Below, one piece after another: positions 41,847-50,266 of a DNA stretch of 64,000 nt. The translations under genes were made by a program, and so were the position numbers. The DNA is from Geovibrio ferrireducens (GTDB taxonomy: Bacteria; Chrysiogenota; Deferribacteres; Deferribacterales; Geovibrionaceae). Where the stretch lies: NCBI RefSeq assembly GCF_026226615.1, contig NZ_JAJAPB010000005.1, positions 1 to 64,000 of the forward strand, given 5' to 3'. Every line of letters starts with the position of its first letter. The first letter of the stretch is position 1. The notes below the pieces were generated by a model that had not been told where the DNA came from, searched no databases, and saw only the letters and a list, made by a program, of their open reading frames with translations.

Positions 41847-42632
41847 TCAGCGGCGGCGGTTCTCTGCCGCCTTTTTCCTGTTCACCGCAAATGATATTGA
41901 TTTTGTCGGGCAGTTGTCCGCGCACTCCATGCAGCTTGTGCATTTTTCGAAAAAATGTTTGCCGCCTTCGGTTACTTTGATTTTTTCACTGCAATTCTCA
42001 GAGCACAGTCCGCATGGCGTTTCCTGACTGAGCAGACAGGTTTCCCTGTTCACTCTCAGCCTCAGTTTCACGCCGGGTATTCTTGACACAAGGGTAATCA
42101 ATGCTGACACAGGGCAGACGGCGGAGCACCATTTCCGGAAAAGAATCAGCTCTGCAATTATAATCAGAGGAAAAACCAGAAGCGTTATACCCGGTTCAAA
42201 AACATGCGTAACTTTAAGCACTGCGAAAATAAACCCGAAAAAAAGCCCGATGGGGCAAATGAGACAGAATACCGGAAACCCTGCGAAAAATGAGGCTGCA
42301 ACAGACACTCCGAGAACAGCATAGGAAAAACTCCCCGCCCGGCCAGATACTGTTTTGGGAGCAGTATTAAAGGTTTTGACGGTAAAAGCAGTGGGGCAGA
42401 ACCATGAGCAAAAGACTCTCCCCAATATGTAAGCTGCGACAAGAAAAATCAGCACGGCTGACAGCATGCCCCATGGAACGTTTTTTGAGGCTGCCCATAC
42501 TTCAAGAAAGCCGACCGGGCACATACCGCAGAACGTGCCCAGCCCGAAATCGCCGGCATCAGCCAATACAACAGCAATAATGGCTGCCATCAGCACATAG
42601 TATCTTATTTTGGAAAATTTTATTCTTTTCAA
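41847..42632 (-). CDS. NapH-like membrane iron-sulfur protein H2
   Basis: A 261-residue paralogue of H1. Membrane helices alternate with CP motifs (CGMCPVG, CSWFCPTAF, CLICPIG, CSAVCPVS), and two C-terminal [4Fe-4S] groups follow (CGLCSENCSEK, CTSCMECADNCP). It should oxidise menaquinol and pass electrons to G2. It starts with TTG overlapping the G2 stop as TTGA, exactly as in copy 1. It is the last gene of copy 2, whereas in copy 1 the porin follows. Confidence 0.88.
   Translation of the reverse strand: MKRIKFSKIRYYVLMAAIIAVVLADAGDFGLGTFCGMCPVGFLEVWAASKNVPWGMLSAVLIFLVAAYILGRVFCSWFCPTAFTVKTFNTAPKTVSGRAGSFSYAVLGVSVAASFFAGFPVFCLICPIGLFFGFIFAVLKVTHVFEPGITLLVFPLIIIAELILFRKWCSAVCPVSALITLVSRIPGVKLRLRVNRETCLLSQETPCGLCSENCSEKIKVTEGGKHFFEKCTSCMECADNCPTKSISFAVNRKKAAENRRR
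41852..41876 (+). terminator. Terminator of arsM-acr3
   Basis: GGCGGC pairs with GCCGCC (41852-41857 and 41866-41871), followed by five T. It overlaps the 3' end of the convergent H2 gene. Confidence 0.65.
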
Positions 42633-43246
42633 GACTCTTGACCCTTTCCCGCTTCGTCGGAACCCGCATTTCTCGGCGGAACGCCTGACGGTCTTTTAAT
42701 TACAATAATCCCTTTCCCCTGAATGGATGCTCTCAGTGACGGAGAAGGGCATTTCAGCTCGCATATACCGCATCCGTTGCATTTTTCAGGAATAACAACA
42801 GGGCGTTTGTGTCCATCGAGATATATCGCCTTGAGCGGGCAGTTATCCACGCACACTGTACAGCCTGTCCAGTCCCAGGCTACGCAGTCCTTCTCAATTA
42901 TTGCCGCAGTTCCTATATCCAGAGTCTCCTTTGTCACAGGCACAAGAGCCCCTGTAGGGCAGACTTCGGCGCATTTCAGGCACGAGTTGCAGTACCCTCG
43001 CCTGAAAGACACAGCAGGAGTATTAACGGCAATAATTCCGTGGCTGAGAGATGTGGGAACAAGAACCTTAGTCGGGCATACCTGAAGGCATTTCTGACAC
43101 CTGATACATTTTGAAAGAAATTCATTTTCGGGCAGAGCTCCGGGAGGTCTCAGCGGAGAAACTGACTCATTCCCCGCAAATACCTCAGCCGGAGATAAAA
43201 GCGATATTACGGCTGTTTTTATGAAATTTCTTCTCGTAAAAATCAT
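42629..43246 (-). CDS. NapG-like Tat-exported ferredoxin G2
   Basis: A 205-residue paralogue of G1. The Tat signal is FTRRNFIK, and four cysteine groups follow (CIRCQKCLQVCP, CNSCLKCAEVCP, CTVCVDNCP, CNGCGICELKCP). Large blocks such as DCVAWDWTGCTVCVD are identical to G1. It probably relays electrons from H2 to the A2-B2 enzyme in the periplasm. The stop overlaps the H2 start. Confidence 0.88.
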   Translation of the reverse strand: MIFTRRNFIKTAVISLLSPAEVFAGNESVSPLRPPGALPENEFLSKCIRCQKCLQVCPTKVLVPTSLSHGIIAVNTPAVSFRRGYCNSCLKCAEVCPTGALVPVTKETLDIGTAAIIEKDCVAWDWTGCTVCVDNCPLKAIYLDGHKRPVVIPEKCNGCGICELKCPSPSLRASIQGKGIIVIKRPSGVPPRNAGSDEAGKGQES

Positions 43247-43261
43247 TTCAAAGCCTTGGGT

Positions 43262-44080
43262 CTAAAATATAATCCTGTTGTTTATGCTGTCTTTGACAAC
43301 AGGCATCTGGTTGATAAGCACACTGAGCAGAAACACACCTGCGGCAAAGGATGCCCCGCAGAGCACAGGCATGCAGATTCTCTTCTTTGCCAATGAAATA
43401 ATAAGCAATGCAAAAGGAACAAAAAAAAGCAGAACAGCCAAAGCCCAGAACAGAATTGAATAGTCACCTGCTATGAGCTTATGGGCTGACAGGATTCTGT
43501 CTTCAGCAGTCAAAAATGCCATTCTTGCAACAAAAACCGCAAGCAGTATGCCGCACACAGCAACAATCCCCAGCCCTGTTTTAATCTCAGCTTCCGCTCC
43601 TGAGTTAAAATCAGAATTTAAGCTCATCAACAGCCAGGTTCCGAATATGACCGCTGCCATGAAAAGCATTGTAAGTATGTGAGTATCAAGGGCCGGTCTG
43701 GCAACCATCATGTAATATCTGGCAATACAGAACACTGAAACCAGACTCAAAAGAACTGACACTGCTTTAAGGGTCTGCTTCCCTGAATCTCTGAAAAACA
43801 GAATAAATCCTGCGAAAGCGGCTGCCACCTGAGCCAGAACAGCACTGCTAAGGCCGGAGTATGGCCGCATAAGAATATTCAGCATCCGGGAAAAATCGTT
43901 TATCCCCAGCAGAACAATCAGCGCTGCCGCCGTACAGCTTACACCTGCCGGCAAAGCGTAAATCCTGTGTTTTGTGCTGCTGTATCTGTTAAAGTACCCG
44001 GCCGCTGATGAATAAAGAAGCATACATGCGCCCGCAAGCCCTATAAACATAAAAAAAGTCATATTCCATTTAGTATTCAT
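43262..44080 (-). CDS. DmsC-like membrane anchor C2
   Basis: A 272-residue protein of about eight membrane segments, the same length as C1 and beginning alike (MNTKWNMTFFMF). ATG 44080 follows AAGGATAAAGCC and lies four bases after the D2 stop; the in-frame start at 44101 is rejected. It probably anchors A2-B2 and oxidises quinol. Confidence 0.82.
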   Translation of the reverse strand: MNTKWNMTFFMFIGLAGACMLLYSSAAGYFNRYSSTKHRIYALPAGVSCTAAALIVLLGINDFSRMLNILMRPYSGLSSAVLAQVAAAFAGFILFFRDSGKQTLKAVSVLLSLVSVFCIARYYMMVARPALDTHILTMLFMAAVIFGTWLLMSLNSDFNSGAEAEIKTGLGIVAVCGILLAVFVARMAFLTAEDRILSAHKLIAGDYSILFWALAVLLFFVPFALLIISLAKKRICMPVLCGASFAAGVFLLSVLINQMPVVKDSINNRIIF

Positions 44081-44084
44081 GGCT

Positions 44085-44771
44085 TTATCCTTCCTGTTCA
44101 TGCTGGAAGTTCACCAGCAGATCACTGACGATTTCAGCATCCATATTCAGGAAAGAAACAGTGAGTTCAGCCGCTCCGCGATAGAACTCTGTGGACGCAA
44201 TTCTGCCAATATCATTACAGAAAGCGGGAACCCACCTCATAAGATGCTTCTCGATAAATTCTCTCTGCTCCCTGAGAAGGCTCACGGTCTTTTTGAAATC
44301 ACCGTTTTCGGCCGACTGCCTGACAAGACCGCACAGATGAGCCATAAACTCAAGCTCCAGAGCCAGATGATCTTCCGGAATATTATACTTGCTGCTCACT
44401 CCGAGCCCGTATTTGCGGTATAAAGCCAGAACTTCGTCTCTGGCTTCCTGCATTATCAGACGTTTTTCGCTTGTATAAACAGATTCGTAAGGAAAGGCGC
44501 TCTGCGCGGTCTCCACTACCCCTGCTCCCAGAAAAATCCTCGCATAGTCCACCGCGAGATCTGTAACTGGGTCATGCCAGTCGGTACGGCAGAAGCCCAG
44601 AATCCTTTCATATCCGCCGGAAAGCTCATTCTGAGGCTCTGATGAGAAATCCAGATTCTTTATGATATTATAAAAGCTGTCGGTTACTTCCGTTTTATAA
44701 ATGTTGGTAAGAAACAGGTACATATTCTCCCTGTTTGAAATTATTTCTGAATAAGCTGCCAAATTGCTCAT
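44085..44771 (-). CDS. TorD-family molybdoenzyme chaperone D2
   Basis: A 228-residue helical chaperone, paralogue of D1. Shared marks are LAVDYARIFLGAGVV (about 71-85), FPYESVYTSEKRLIMQEARDE and PEDHLALELEFMAHLCG. It should assist A2 before Tat export. A GGGGG ribosome binding site precedes the ATG. A hairpin at 44812-44837 separates it from B2, as in copy 1. Confidence 0.9.
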   Translation of the reverse strand: MSNLAAYSEIISNRENMYLFLTNIYKTEVTDSFYNIIKNLDFSSEPQNELSGGYERILGFCRTDWHDPVTDLAVDYARIFLGAGVVETAQSAFPYESVYTSEKRLIMQEARDEVLALYRKYGLGVSSKYNIPEDHLALELEFMAHLCGLVRQSAENGDFKKTVSLLREQREFIEKHLMRWVPAFCNDIGRIASTEFYRGAAELTVSFLNMDAEIVSDLLVNFQHEQEG

Positions 44772-44811
44772 GGATAAACCCCCGGTTTTGTCGGCTGCTG
44801 TTTTGTATTCA

Positions 44812-44837
44812 GGAGAGCGGATAAAGTTCCGCTCTCC
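44812..44837 (-). terminator. Hairpin between B2 and D2 (attenuator-like)
   Basis: GGAGAGCGG-ATAAAGTT-CCGCTCTCC, a perfect 9-bp stem with no T-run in the leftward direction. It occupies the same gap as the copy 1 and arr hairpins, although its sequence differs. Confidence 0.6.
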
Positions 44838-44876
44838 TTATTTGTTCACCAGTGCTTCTTCCGTTCAGAAAAGTTT

Positions 44877-45482
44877 TCAGTTTTTCTCAGGGAAGAATAC
44901 CCATGTCTTTCTGTCATGCCATTTTGCGGTTTTTTCACTGAGAATATACCGCATGGTCGGGCTGTTTCCTGCATCCGGCAGAGCATGAACATTTTTCTCT
45001 CCGGCTTTTTTGATCCTCTGCTGTATCTCTCCTCCGGGATCGTCAAAATCACCGACAAATCTGGCTTTAGCGCAGCATGCCTTAACACACGCCGGCTTAT
45101 CCGGAGCCTTCAGGTGATCGCAGAGAGTACATTTTTCCACAACTGCGCTTTTCGTATTGAAAGAACGGGCTTTATACGGGCAGGCGGTGATGCAGGCCAT
45201 GCATCCTATACATTTCTGGTGATCCACAAGAATCACACCCTCCGCATTAACATGCGAGGCTCCGGTGGGGCATACCGCCACGCAGGGAGCGGAATCGCAC
45301 GCCTGACACAAGGACGGCAGAAAATACATTTCCAGATCGGGAAATACTCCTGTGGGGCCGATCGTGAAAACCTTGTTCCACTGGATTCCCAGATCGATAT
45401 TGTTTTCGTTTTTGCATGCAACTTCGCAGGAAAAGCAGCCGATGCAGCGGTCAAGGTCTATCAGCATAGATTTCTTTTTCAT
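44877..45482 (-). CDS. Four-cluster ferredoxin subunit B2
   Basis: A 201-residue paralogue of B1, with the near-identical opening LIDLDRCIGCFSCEVACKNENNIDLGIQWNKVFTIGPTG split over the first 45 residues, and cysteine groups for four [4Fe-4S] clusters. It carries electrons to A2. Its ATG overlaps the A2 stop as ATGA. Confidence 0.92.
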   Translation of the reverse strand: MKKKSMLIDLDRCIGCFSCEVACKNENNIDLGIQWNKVFTIGPTGVFPDLEMYFLPSLCQACDSAPCVAVCPTGASHVNAEGVILVDHQKCIGCMACITACPYKARSFNTKSAVVEKCTLCDHLKAPDKPACVKACCAKARFVGDFDDPGGEIQQRIKKAGEKNVHALPDAGNSPTMRYILSEKTAKWHDRKTWVFFPEKN

Positions 45483-48157
45483 TTCACAACTCCGGCAACT
45501 CTTTTAGTAGGCTTGGAGGCCTGAGGCATCCACGGTTCAAACTCTTCCGGCTTAATCCATACCCCTTTGGGGGCGCCTTCGGCTTTGTAGATTTTCACCT
45601 GATAACCTCTGAGCGTGTATGTACCCACCACTTCGTTGTAAGGGCCATCGCTGCGGCTGAGAACGTTAACGTTCATCTCCTGCCATCCGTGAGTTTTTTC
45701 ATTAATATTTTCAGGGTTCCAGAACCTTTCCATGTACACGGTTCCTTTTGCTATGCCTTCGGTAACCAATGCTCTTGCGTTGATTCTGCCTCTTTTTGAT
45801 TCAACCCATACCCAGTCGCTCTGCGATATGCCGTATTTTTTCGCATCAACAGGGTTGAGCCAAATATCCGCCACGGGCTGTATCTCTCTGAGATAAGGGA
45901 TATTTCTCAGAGTGATATGATGCCAGAAGGGAAGCCTTCCGTTTGTCATCACAAGGGGAAATTCCTTGCCTATAGGTTTGTTCGGGCTCTCCTCCGGTTC
46001 TATGTAAAAGGGGAGAGGGTTATAGTCGTGAGGTGCAGGGGGGAGAGGCTTCTGAACGAACGGTGCTCCGGTTCGGCCCAGTGTTATCAGCGTTTCCAGA
46101 TAGATCTCGCATTTTTTTGAAATAGTATTGAAGCCTTTCGGTTTTCCGGTGGCGGGATCAATCTGTTTGTAAACGTAGTACTCCTTCATATCAGACAGCG
46201 GGAATTTTTCGATTGGCCCTTTTTTGAGTTCTTCCCACTTCATACCGTATGATTTGCACCACCAGTCAAGCTGATCATTATAATTAGTGAAAGTCGGGTG
46301 CTGCGGAGCAGTTTCCTTCGGATCAAATGTGCGTTTGCACTGCTCATGACCGAGGTCTGCGCAGCGCTTAACTATCCACGCCCATATCTCATACTCATTG
46401 ACTGTTTCATAGAGGTGCGTCGTCGCCTGACGTGCGAAGAACTTATTGAAGCAGTCCACAGGAAGATCTGTTTCCAGCCACTCGTTAGTGGGCAGAAGGA
46501 AATCCGCGTAGGGTGAAAAACCGGTCGGATACATATACATATGGACTATAAGTTCAAGATTATGAACAACTTTAGACCATTCATAGGTATTTGCAACCGT
46601 ACCCATCTTATTGCCGGAACGCTCAAGCCACGCTTTAAGCTTATAGGGCTTTCCGGTTCTGAGAGCATCAAGATGTTTAGCAACGTTGCCCGTCCACCAC
46701 TGCATCATGCCTTTGAACTCGTTTCCGCCGAGACGCTTTTTAAGCTGATCATGCGAAAGGAAGTTCATCAGCGGGTCTGTACCCACAGGGGATCTGCAAA
46801 CGTTTTTAAACCTCTGGAGAGCCGAACCGGGTTTTTCTATGTTGCCCATTATAATATTGAGAATAGCTGCACAGTGAGCCATCTGCGTGGAGTTGGGGTT
46901 CTGGTCTGTTGCAACTCCGAGAGAAAGCCATGACGGTGTCTGAGCGTAAATCTCTATTGCTTTCACAATATCCGCTTCTCTCAGCCAGCAGATCTCAGCG
47001 GCTTTTTTTATTGTCCACGGCTCGCATCTTTCCTTAAGCATCTGAAAGCCTGTTTTGCATTCACTGCCGTTAACCGTGTAAGTGCCTTCCATTGCCGCAT
47101 CAAGCGTGTCGTTCCACGGATATTCGAGGGCTTTCGCGGTTTTGGACTTTCTGTCCCATACAACATAAACATCTTTTCTGCCGCCCTGCTTTATATCACT
47201 CTCACGAAGGTGCATTTTTGTCTTGGTGTTAACGAGATAAGGCATGTTTGTCCATTTCAGGCAAAACTCATGGTCGTAAAGCCTGTGTTCGAGAATGTAG
47301 CGCATCCATGCCAGAGCGAGGGCAACATCCGTGCCCGGTCTGATCGGAAGCCAGACATCAGCCTTTGAGGCATCAGGGGTGAATCTGGGGTCGATAACAA
47401 CGGTTTTGACTCCCTTAGCCCTGTTCTCCACAAGAACCCTGCCGGACTGCGAAGGCCCGCTGTATGAAGGTGCTGTGCCCCAGAGAACCGCAGCTTTGGT
47501 TTTGAGGTTATTGTAGTCATAGGCTTCGTGTATGTTGTTGTCGCCGAGGCTTGTGTCGCTGTTATAGAAAGTGCCGCCGCCGTAGCAGAACATGAACATA
47601 AGGGTTCTGGGCAGATAGCACTGGGCTGCGCCGGGCTCAAACCAGTTGGGGGTGTCAAAAGAGTTGCAGAACCTGCCCGGACTCATGAAGTTGGGGTTAC
47701 CGCCGCCGCCAGTCGAAGCGAAAACAGACTCAGCACCGTATTTTTCACGGAATTCCATGAGCTTGCGGGCTATTTTATCTATTGCCTCTTCCCACGAAAC
47801 ACGTTTCCACTTGTTTTCACCTCTCGCTCCCACACGCTGAAGAGGGTATTTGTTTCTGTTTGGGTTGTAGAGCGCCTGAATTCCTGAGAGCCCTTTAACA
47901 CACAGTGCGCCCTCGCTTCTTGTAAACTCAGGATTGCCTTCAATTTTGATTACACGGCCGTCCTTAACATGAGCCAATACGCCGCATTCCGCTGTACAGT
48001 TGCGGCAGCAGGTTTCGATGATCTGAACACCGCTCTCTTCTGCCGCGTCCGCTTTGGGAACAAGCATTCCGCTCCCCAGCCCGCTCATGGAAAGCGCGGT
48101 ACCGGTTACAGCCGTGGCTTTAATGAAATCCCTGCGGTTCATCCTTAGTTGCTTCAT
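45479..48157 (-). CDS. Molybdopterin oxidoreductase catalytic subunit A2
   Basis: An 892-residue paralogue of A1 with no gap before the active site. The Tat signal is NRRDFIK (8-14 region), the [4Fe-4S] cysteines are C51, C54, C58 and C86 (with an extra C50), and the putative molybdenum ligand is C180 in GAAQCYLPR. Blocks such as NFDTPNWFEPGAAQC-type and GRLPFWHH are shared; the largest differences are in the middle third (for example FNKFFARQ against LNKCFSRK), where substrate contacts could differ. ATG 48157 follows AAGGAGAAG; the 27 upstream in-frame codons lack a ribosome binding site. Confidence 0.9.
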   Translation of the reverse strand: MKQLRMNRRDFIKATAVTGTALSMSGLGSGMLVPKADAAEESGVQIIETCCRNCTAECGVLAHVKDGRVIKIEGNPEFTRSEGALCVKGLSGIQALYNPNRNKYPLQRVGARGENKWKRVSWEEAIDKIARKLMEFREKYGAESVFASTGGGGNPNFMSPGRFCNSFDTPNWFEPGAAQCYLPRTLMFMFCYGGGTFYNSDTSLGDNNIHEAYDYNNLKTKAAVLWGTAPSYSGPSQSGRVLVENRAKGVKTVVIDPRFTPDASKADVWLPIRPGTDVALALAWMRYILEHRLYDHEFCLKWTNMPYLVNTKTKMHLRESDIKQGGRKDVYVVWDRKSKTAKALEYPWNDTLDAAMEGTYTVNGSECKTGFQMLKERCEPWTIKKAAEICWLREADIVKAIEIYAQTPSWLSLGVATDQNPNSTQMAHCAAILNIIMGNIEKPGSALQRFKNVCRSPVGTDPLMNFLSHDQLKKRLGGNEFKGMMQWWTGNVAKHLDALRTGKPYKLKAWLERSGNKMGTVANTYEWSKVVHNLELIVHMYMYPTGFSPYADFLLPTNEWLETDLPVDCFNKFFARQATTHLYETVNEYEIWAWIVKRCADLGHEQCKRTFDPKETAPQHPTFTNYNDQLDWWCKSYGMKWEELKKGPIEKFPLSDMKEYYVYKQIDPATGKPKGFNTISKKCEIYLETLITLGRTGAPFVQKPLPPAPHDYNPLPFYIEPEESPNKPIGKEFPLVMTNGRLPFWHHITLRNIPYLREIQPVADIWLNPVDAKKYGISQSDWVWVESKRGRINARALVTEGIAKGTVYMERFWNPENINEKTHGWQEMNVNVLSRSDGPYNEVVGTYTLRGYQVKIYKAEGAPKGVWIKPEEFEPWMPQASKPTKRVAGVVK

Positions 48158-48186
48158 TTTCTTCTCCTTAATATGAAGTGAACATT

Positions 48187-48756
48187 TTAAGAGGCAGCCG
48201 CTTCCAGCAGCTTCACTCCCTTTTCCGTTGTGCGCCATTTATTCTCCCACCTGAGTCCGCCTGCCTCTTCCAGCATTCCGATGAAATAGGCCGGGTATAT
48301 TTCAGTGCTTCCGGCGCGGAGAATCGGTTCAACGACCGCCTCAATCTCTTCCTTGGTCTTCGGTGTCACACAACTTCTGAGAATACTGACATAGAGGTTA
48401 TTAAAGGCCGCCTCATGCTCAAGAAGACATTGCAGACGGTCAGAGCTGTTCCGCCTGTCAGCGGCGGCTGCCCCTTCAGGAGTGCTGATCCACACTGTTT
48501 CAGCTTCGTCACCGGCTGCTCTCAGCCCGTGGGCATTATAGAGCCATGTGATGAGTGTCTCCGGAGAATAAAGAATAAGATCCGAACCCAGTTCCTTAAC
48601 GTATTTCAGAATCTCAGGCGTGGTTCTCTCCGATGTACAGAAGCTGAGTATCCCGTACATGATCTCCTGAACACCTCGCTCTTCCTCTATTCTCTCCATC
48701 AGGCGTTCCAGAGCCGTTTCGGACAGAGTGCCTCTGTTTTCAGTATTTGCAGTCAT
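48187..48756 (-). CDS. Tandem winged-helix-like protein X2
   Basis: A 189-residue soluble paralogue of X1. The two halves again repeat: EIMYGILSFC...LITWLYNAHGL...ISTPEG and LYVSILRSCVTPKTKEEIE...FIGMLEEAGGL...RTTEKG. ATG 48756 follows GGAGG; the upstream frame to 48873 overlaps the porin gene and is rejected. It lies between the porin and catalytic genes. Its conservation in both copies, always just before A, argues for a function tied to the reductase. Confidence 0.8.
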   Translation of the reverse strand: MTANTENRGTLSETALERLMERIEEERGVQEIMYGILSFCTSERTTPEILKYVKELGSDLILYSPETLITWLYNAHGLRAAGDEAETVWISTPEGAAAADRRNSSDRLQCLLEHEAAFNNLYVSILRSCVTPKTKEEIEAVVEPILRAGSTEIYPAYFIGMLEEAGGLRWENKWRTTEKGVKLLEAAAS

Positions 48757-48772
48757 CGCAAACCTCCGTCCT

Positions 48773-50029
48773 TTAAAGCTTTGTGAATGAGAACGGGAAC
48801 TTAATGCGGAGATCCGTTCTTTTGAAATCTTCACTGCGTTCAAAATCAACATCAGCATATGTAAGTTCAACACTCACTCCTTCCAGAGCCTTATTGAACT
48901 CTTTGCCGAAGTTGTACCTGAGAACGTAGTTTGTTTCCTTTGAGTCGCTGTAAGCATAGGGTGAATCATAATCGGCATAGTAAACGGCCGCTGTCAGGCC
49001 GGGGAGACTGAGAGAAGAGAAGTTGTATTCCATACGCACGGCGTAGGCATCCATTTCGGCAAAGCCTGAGATCCTCTCCTCCTGTTTTATTACCCTGCCT
49101 CCGGGACCCCACGGAGTCGCCAGATCATCATCCCCTGATTTCGAGAGGAATCCTTTAAGCTCAAGTCCGGCATACTTGAATCCGGTTTCAAAACCTATTT
49201 CGTATGTGTCTATCTTGCCGGAAGTTTCATCGCCGATCGATTTCTGGACGGTGTAGGAAGGCATAAAGAACAGGGACAGATCCCCTATCTGTTTCTCAGC
49301 CTTCATCCTCAGAAAGCCCAGATTAAAAGTGTCTCTGAGGTTGTAACCCCATGCCTCAAACTCAACATTCACAGGGTCTGTCTCAAGACGGTATTTGAAC
49401 CCGCCTATGTACAGGGGGTCATCATAGTTGTTGGCGTTCATGCCTGTTCCCACAGGGCGGTACCAGTCTTCGCACCAGTCAGAAAAGTCAGTTATGTAGT
49501 ATGCATGCAGTTCAAGATTTCTTATGCTTTTGTTGATTAAAGACAGCCCTTTGTAAGTTTTGGGAAGGAAACGTCCGGGATCTATGTCCGCATACGGGGT
49601 GTAGATGATTTGAGCACCGTATTTGATTGTTGTGTCAAACCAGTGCCCCTGAACATAGGCTTCAAGAAACTTTCTGTAGCCGTCATGGTTTTCCTGAAGC
49701 AGCTTGAAGGAATCTTTGTCGTCATCACTGAAAAAATCTTCCGCGATACCCAGCGTGGCTCCGAAACTTATCCCCTTCACCTCGGCTGTTCGGAGGTAAA
49801 CAATACCGCCGACAGCATTGTCATTTGCATCGGGGGTGTTTTCGGAATAGTCCGTTGTAAATGAATACAGCCTTAATTCGCCATAGGCCTGCCCTTCGCT
49901 GAATATTTCCGCCAGCGTGCCTGCAGCCGAGGCATTCAAAGGCACCAGAGCAGTAAACAGCAGTGTGACTGCCGCTGCGAGAGCTCTGAAATAAAAAATA
50001 AAATTAGTCCATAAACAGTTTTTGTTCAT
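48773..50029 (-). CDS. OprD-like outer-membrane porin P2
   Basis: A 418-residue exported beta-barrel protein with a signal peptide ending near ASA. Shared with P1 are GQAYGELRLYSF, LRTAEVKGISFGATLG, a KYGAQ strand and PRTFKGLSLINKS-like blocks. It is the first gene of copy 2 and so directly follows the sigma-54 promoter. AAGGAGAAG precedes the ATG. It is probably the outer-membrane entry for the substrate of A2. Confidence 0.83.
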   Translation of the reverse strand: MNKNCLWTNFIFYFRALAAAVTLLFTALVPLNASAAGTLAEIFSEGQAYGELRLYSFTTDYSENTPDANDNAVGGIVYLRTAEVKGISFGATLGIAEDFFSDDDKDSFKLLQENHDGYRKFLEAYVQGHWFDTTIKYGAQIIYTPYADIDPGRFLPKTYKGLSLINKSIRNLELHAYYITDFSDWCEDWYRPVGTGMNANNYDDPLYIGGFKYRLETDPVNVEFEAWGYNLRDTFNLGFLRMKAEKQIGDLSLFFMPSYTVQKSIGDETSGKIDTYEIGFETGFKYAGLELKGFLSKSGDDDLATPWGPGGRVIKQEERISGFAEMDAYAVRMEYNFSSLSLPGLTAAVYYADYDSPYAYSDSKETNYVLRYNFGKEFNKALEGVSVELTYADVDFERSEDFKRTDLRIKFPFSFTKL

Positions 50030-50064
50030 GTTGCTTCTCCTTAAAAGCGTTGTGCCTGAGAAGG

Positions 50065-50081
50065 AGCAGTCAGCATGCCAA
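50065..50081 (-). promoter_or_regulatory. Sigma-54 promoter of copy 2 operon
   Basis: Read leftward: TTGGCATGCTGACTGCT, with GG and GC ten bases apart and TGGCAT intact; the -12 element is CTGCT instead of TTGCA. It lies 36 bases before the porin ATG and beside a sigma-54 activator gene. Confidence 0.7.
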
Positions 50082-50126
50082 AGAGTGCTTTTGCAATTAT
50101 CTTTTCATACAAATAAGTTACAAACC

Positions 50127-50197
50127 ATACGGTATCGGTGTTTTTTATCAGAAATGAGAAAACAGTCAGAAATAAAAAAATCATATCGGTTGATATG
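50127..50197. promoter_or_regulatory. Dyads, likely activator binding sites (copy 2)
   Basis: ATAC-G-GTAT at 50127-50135 and CATATC-GGTT-GATATG at 50182-50197. They lie about 45-130 bp upstream of the copy 2 sigma-54 promoter and differ from the TGAGA-type dyads of copy 1, suggesting the two activators do not cross-bind. Confidence 0.5.
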
Positions 50198-50266
50198 CCC
50201 GCTGACTGCGGCTATTTTAAAATTACATTATCAGAAGTAACTATTTTTTATTTTTAGGCGGTTTAT

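Noticed and set aside
48757-48873. N-terminal extension of X2
   Set aside because: Overlaps the porin gene end; a strong ribosome binding site sits before ATG 48756, and X1 aligns from there.
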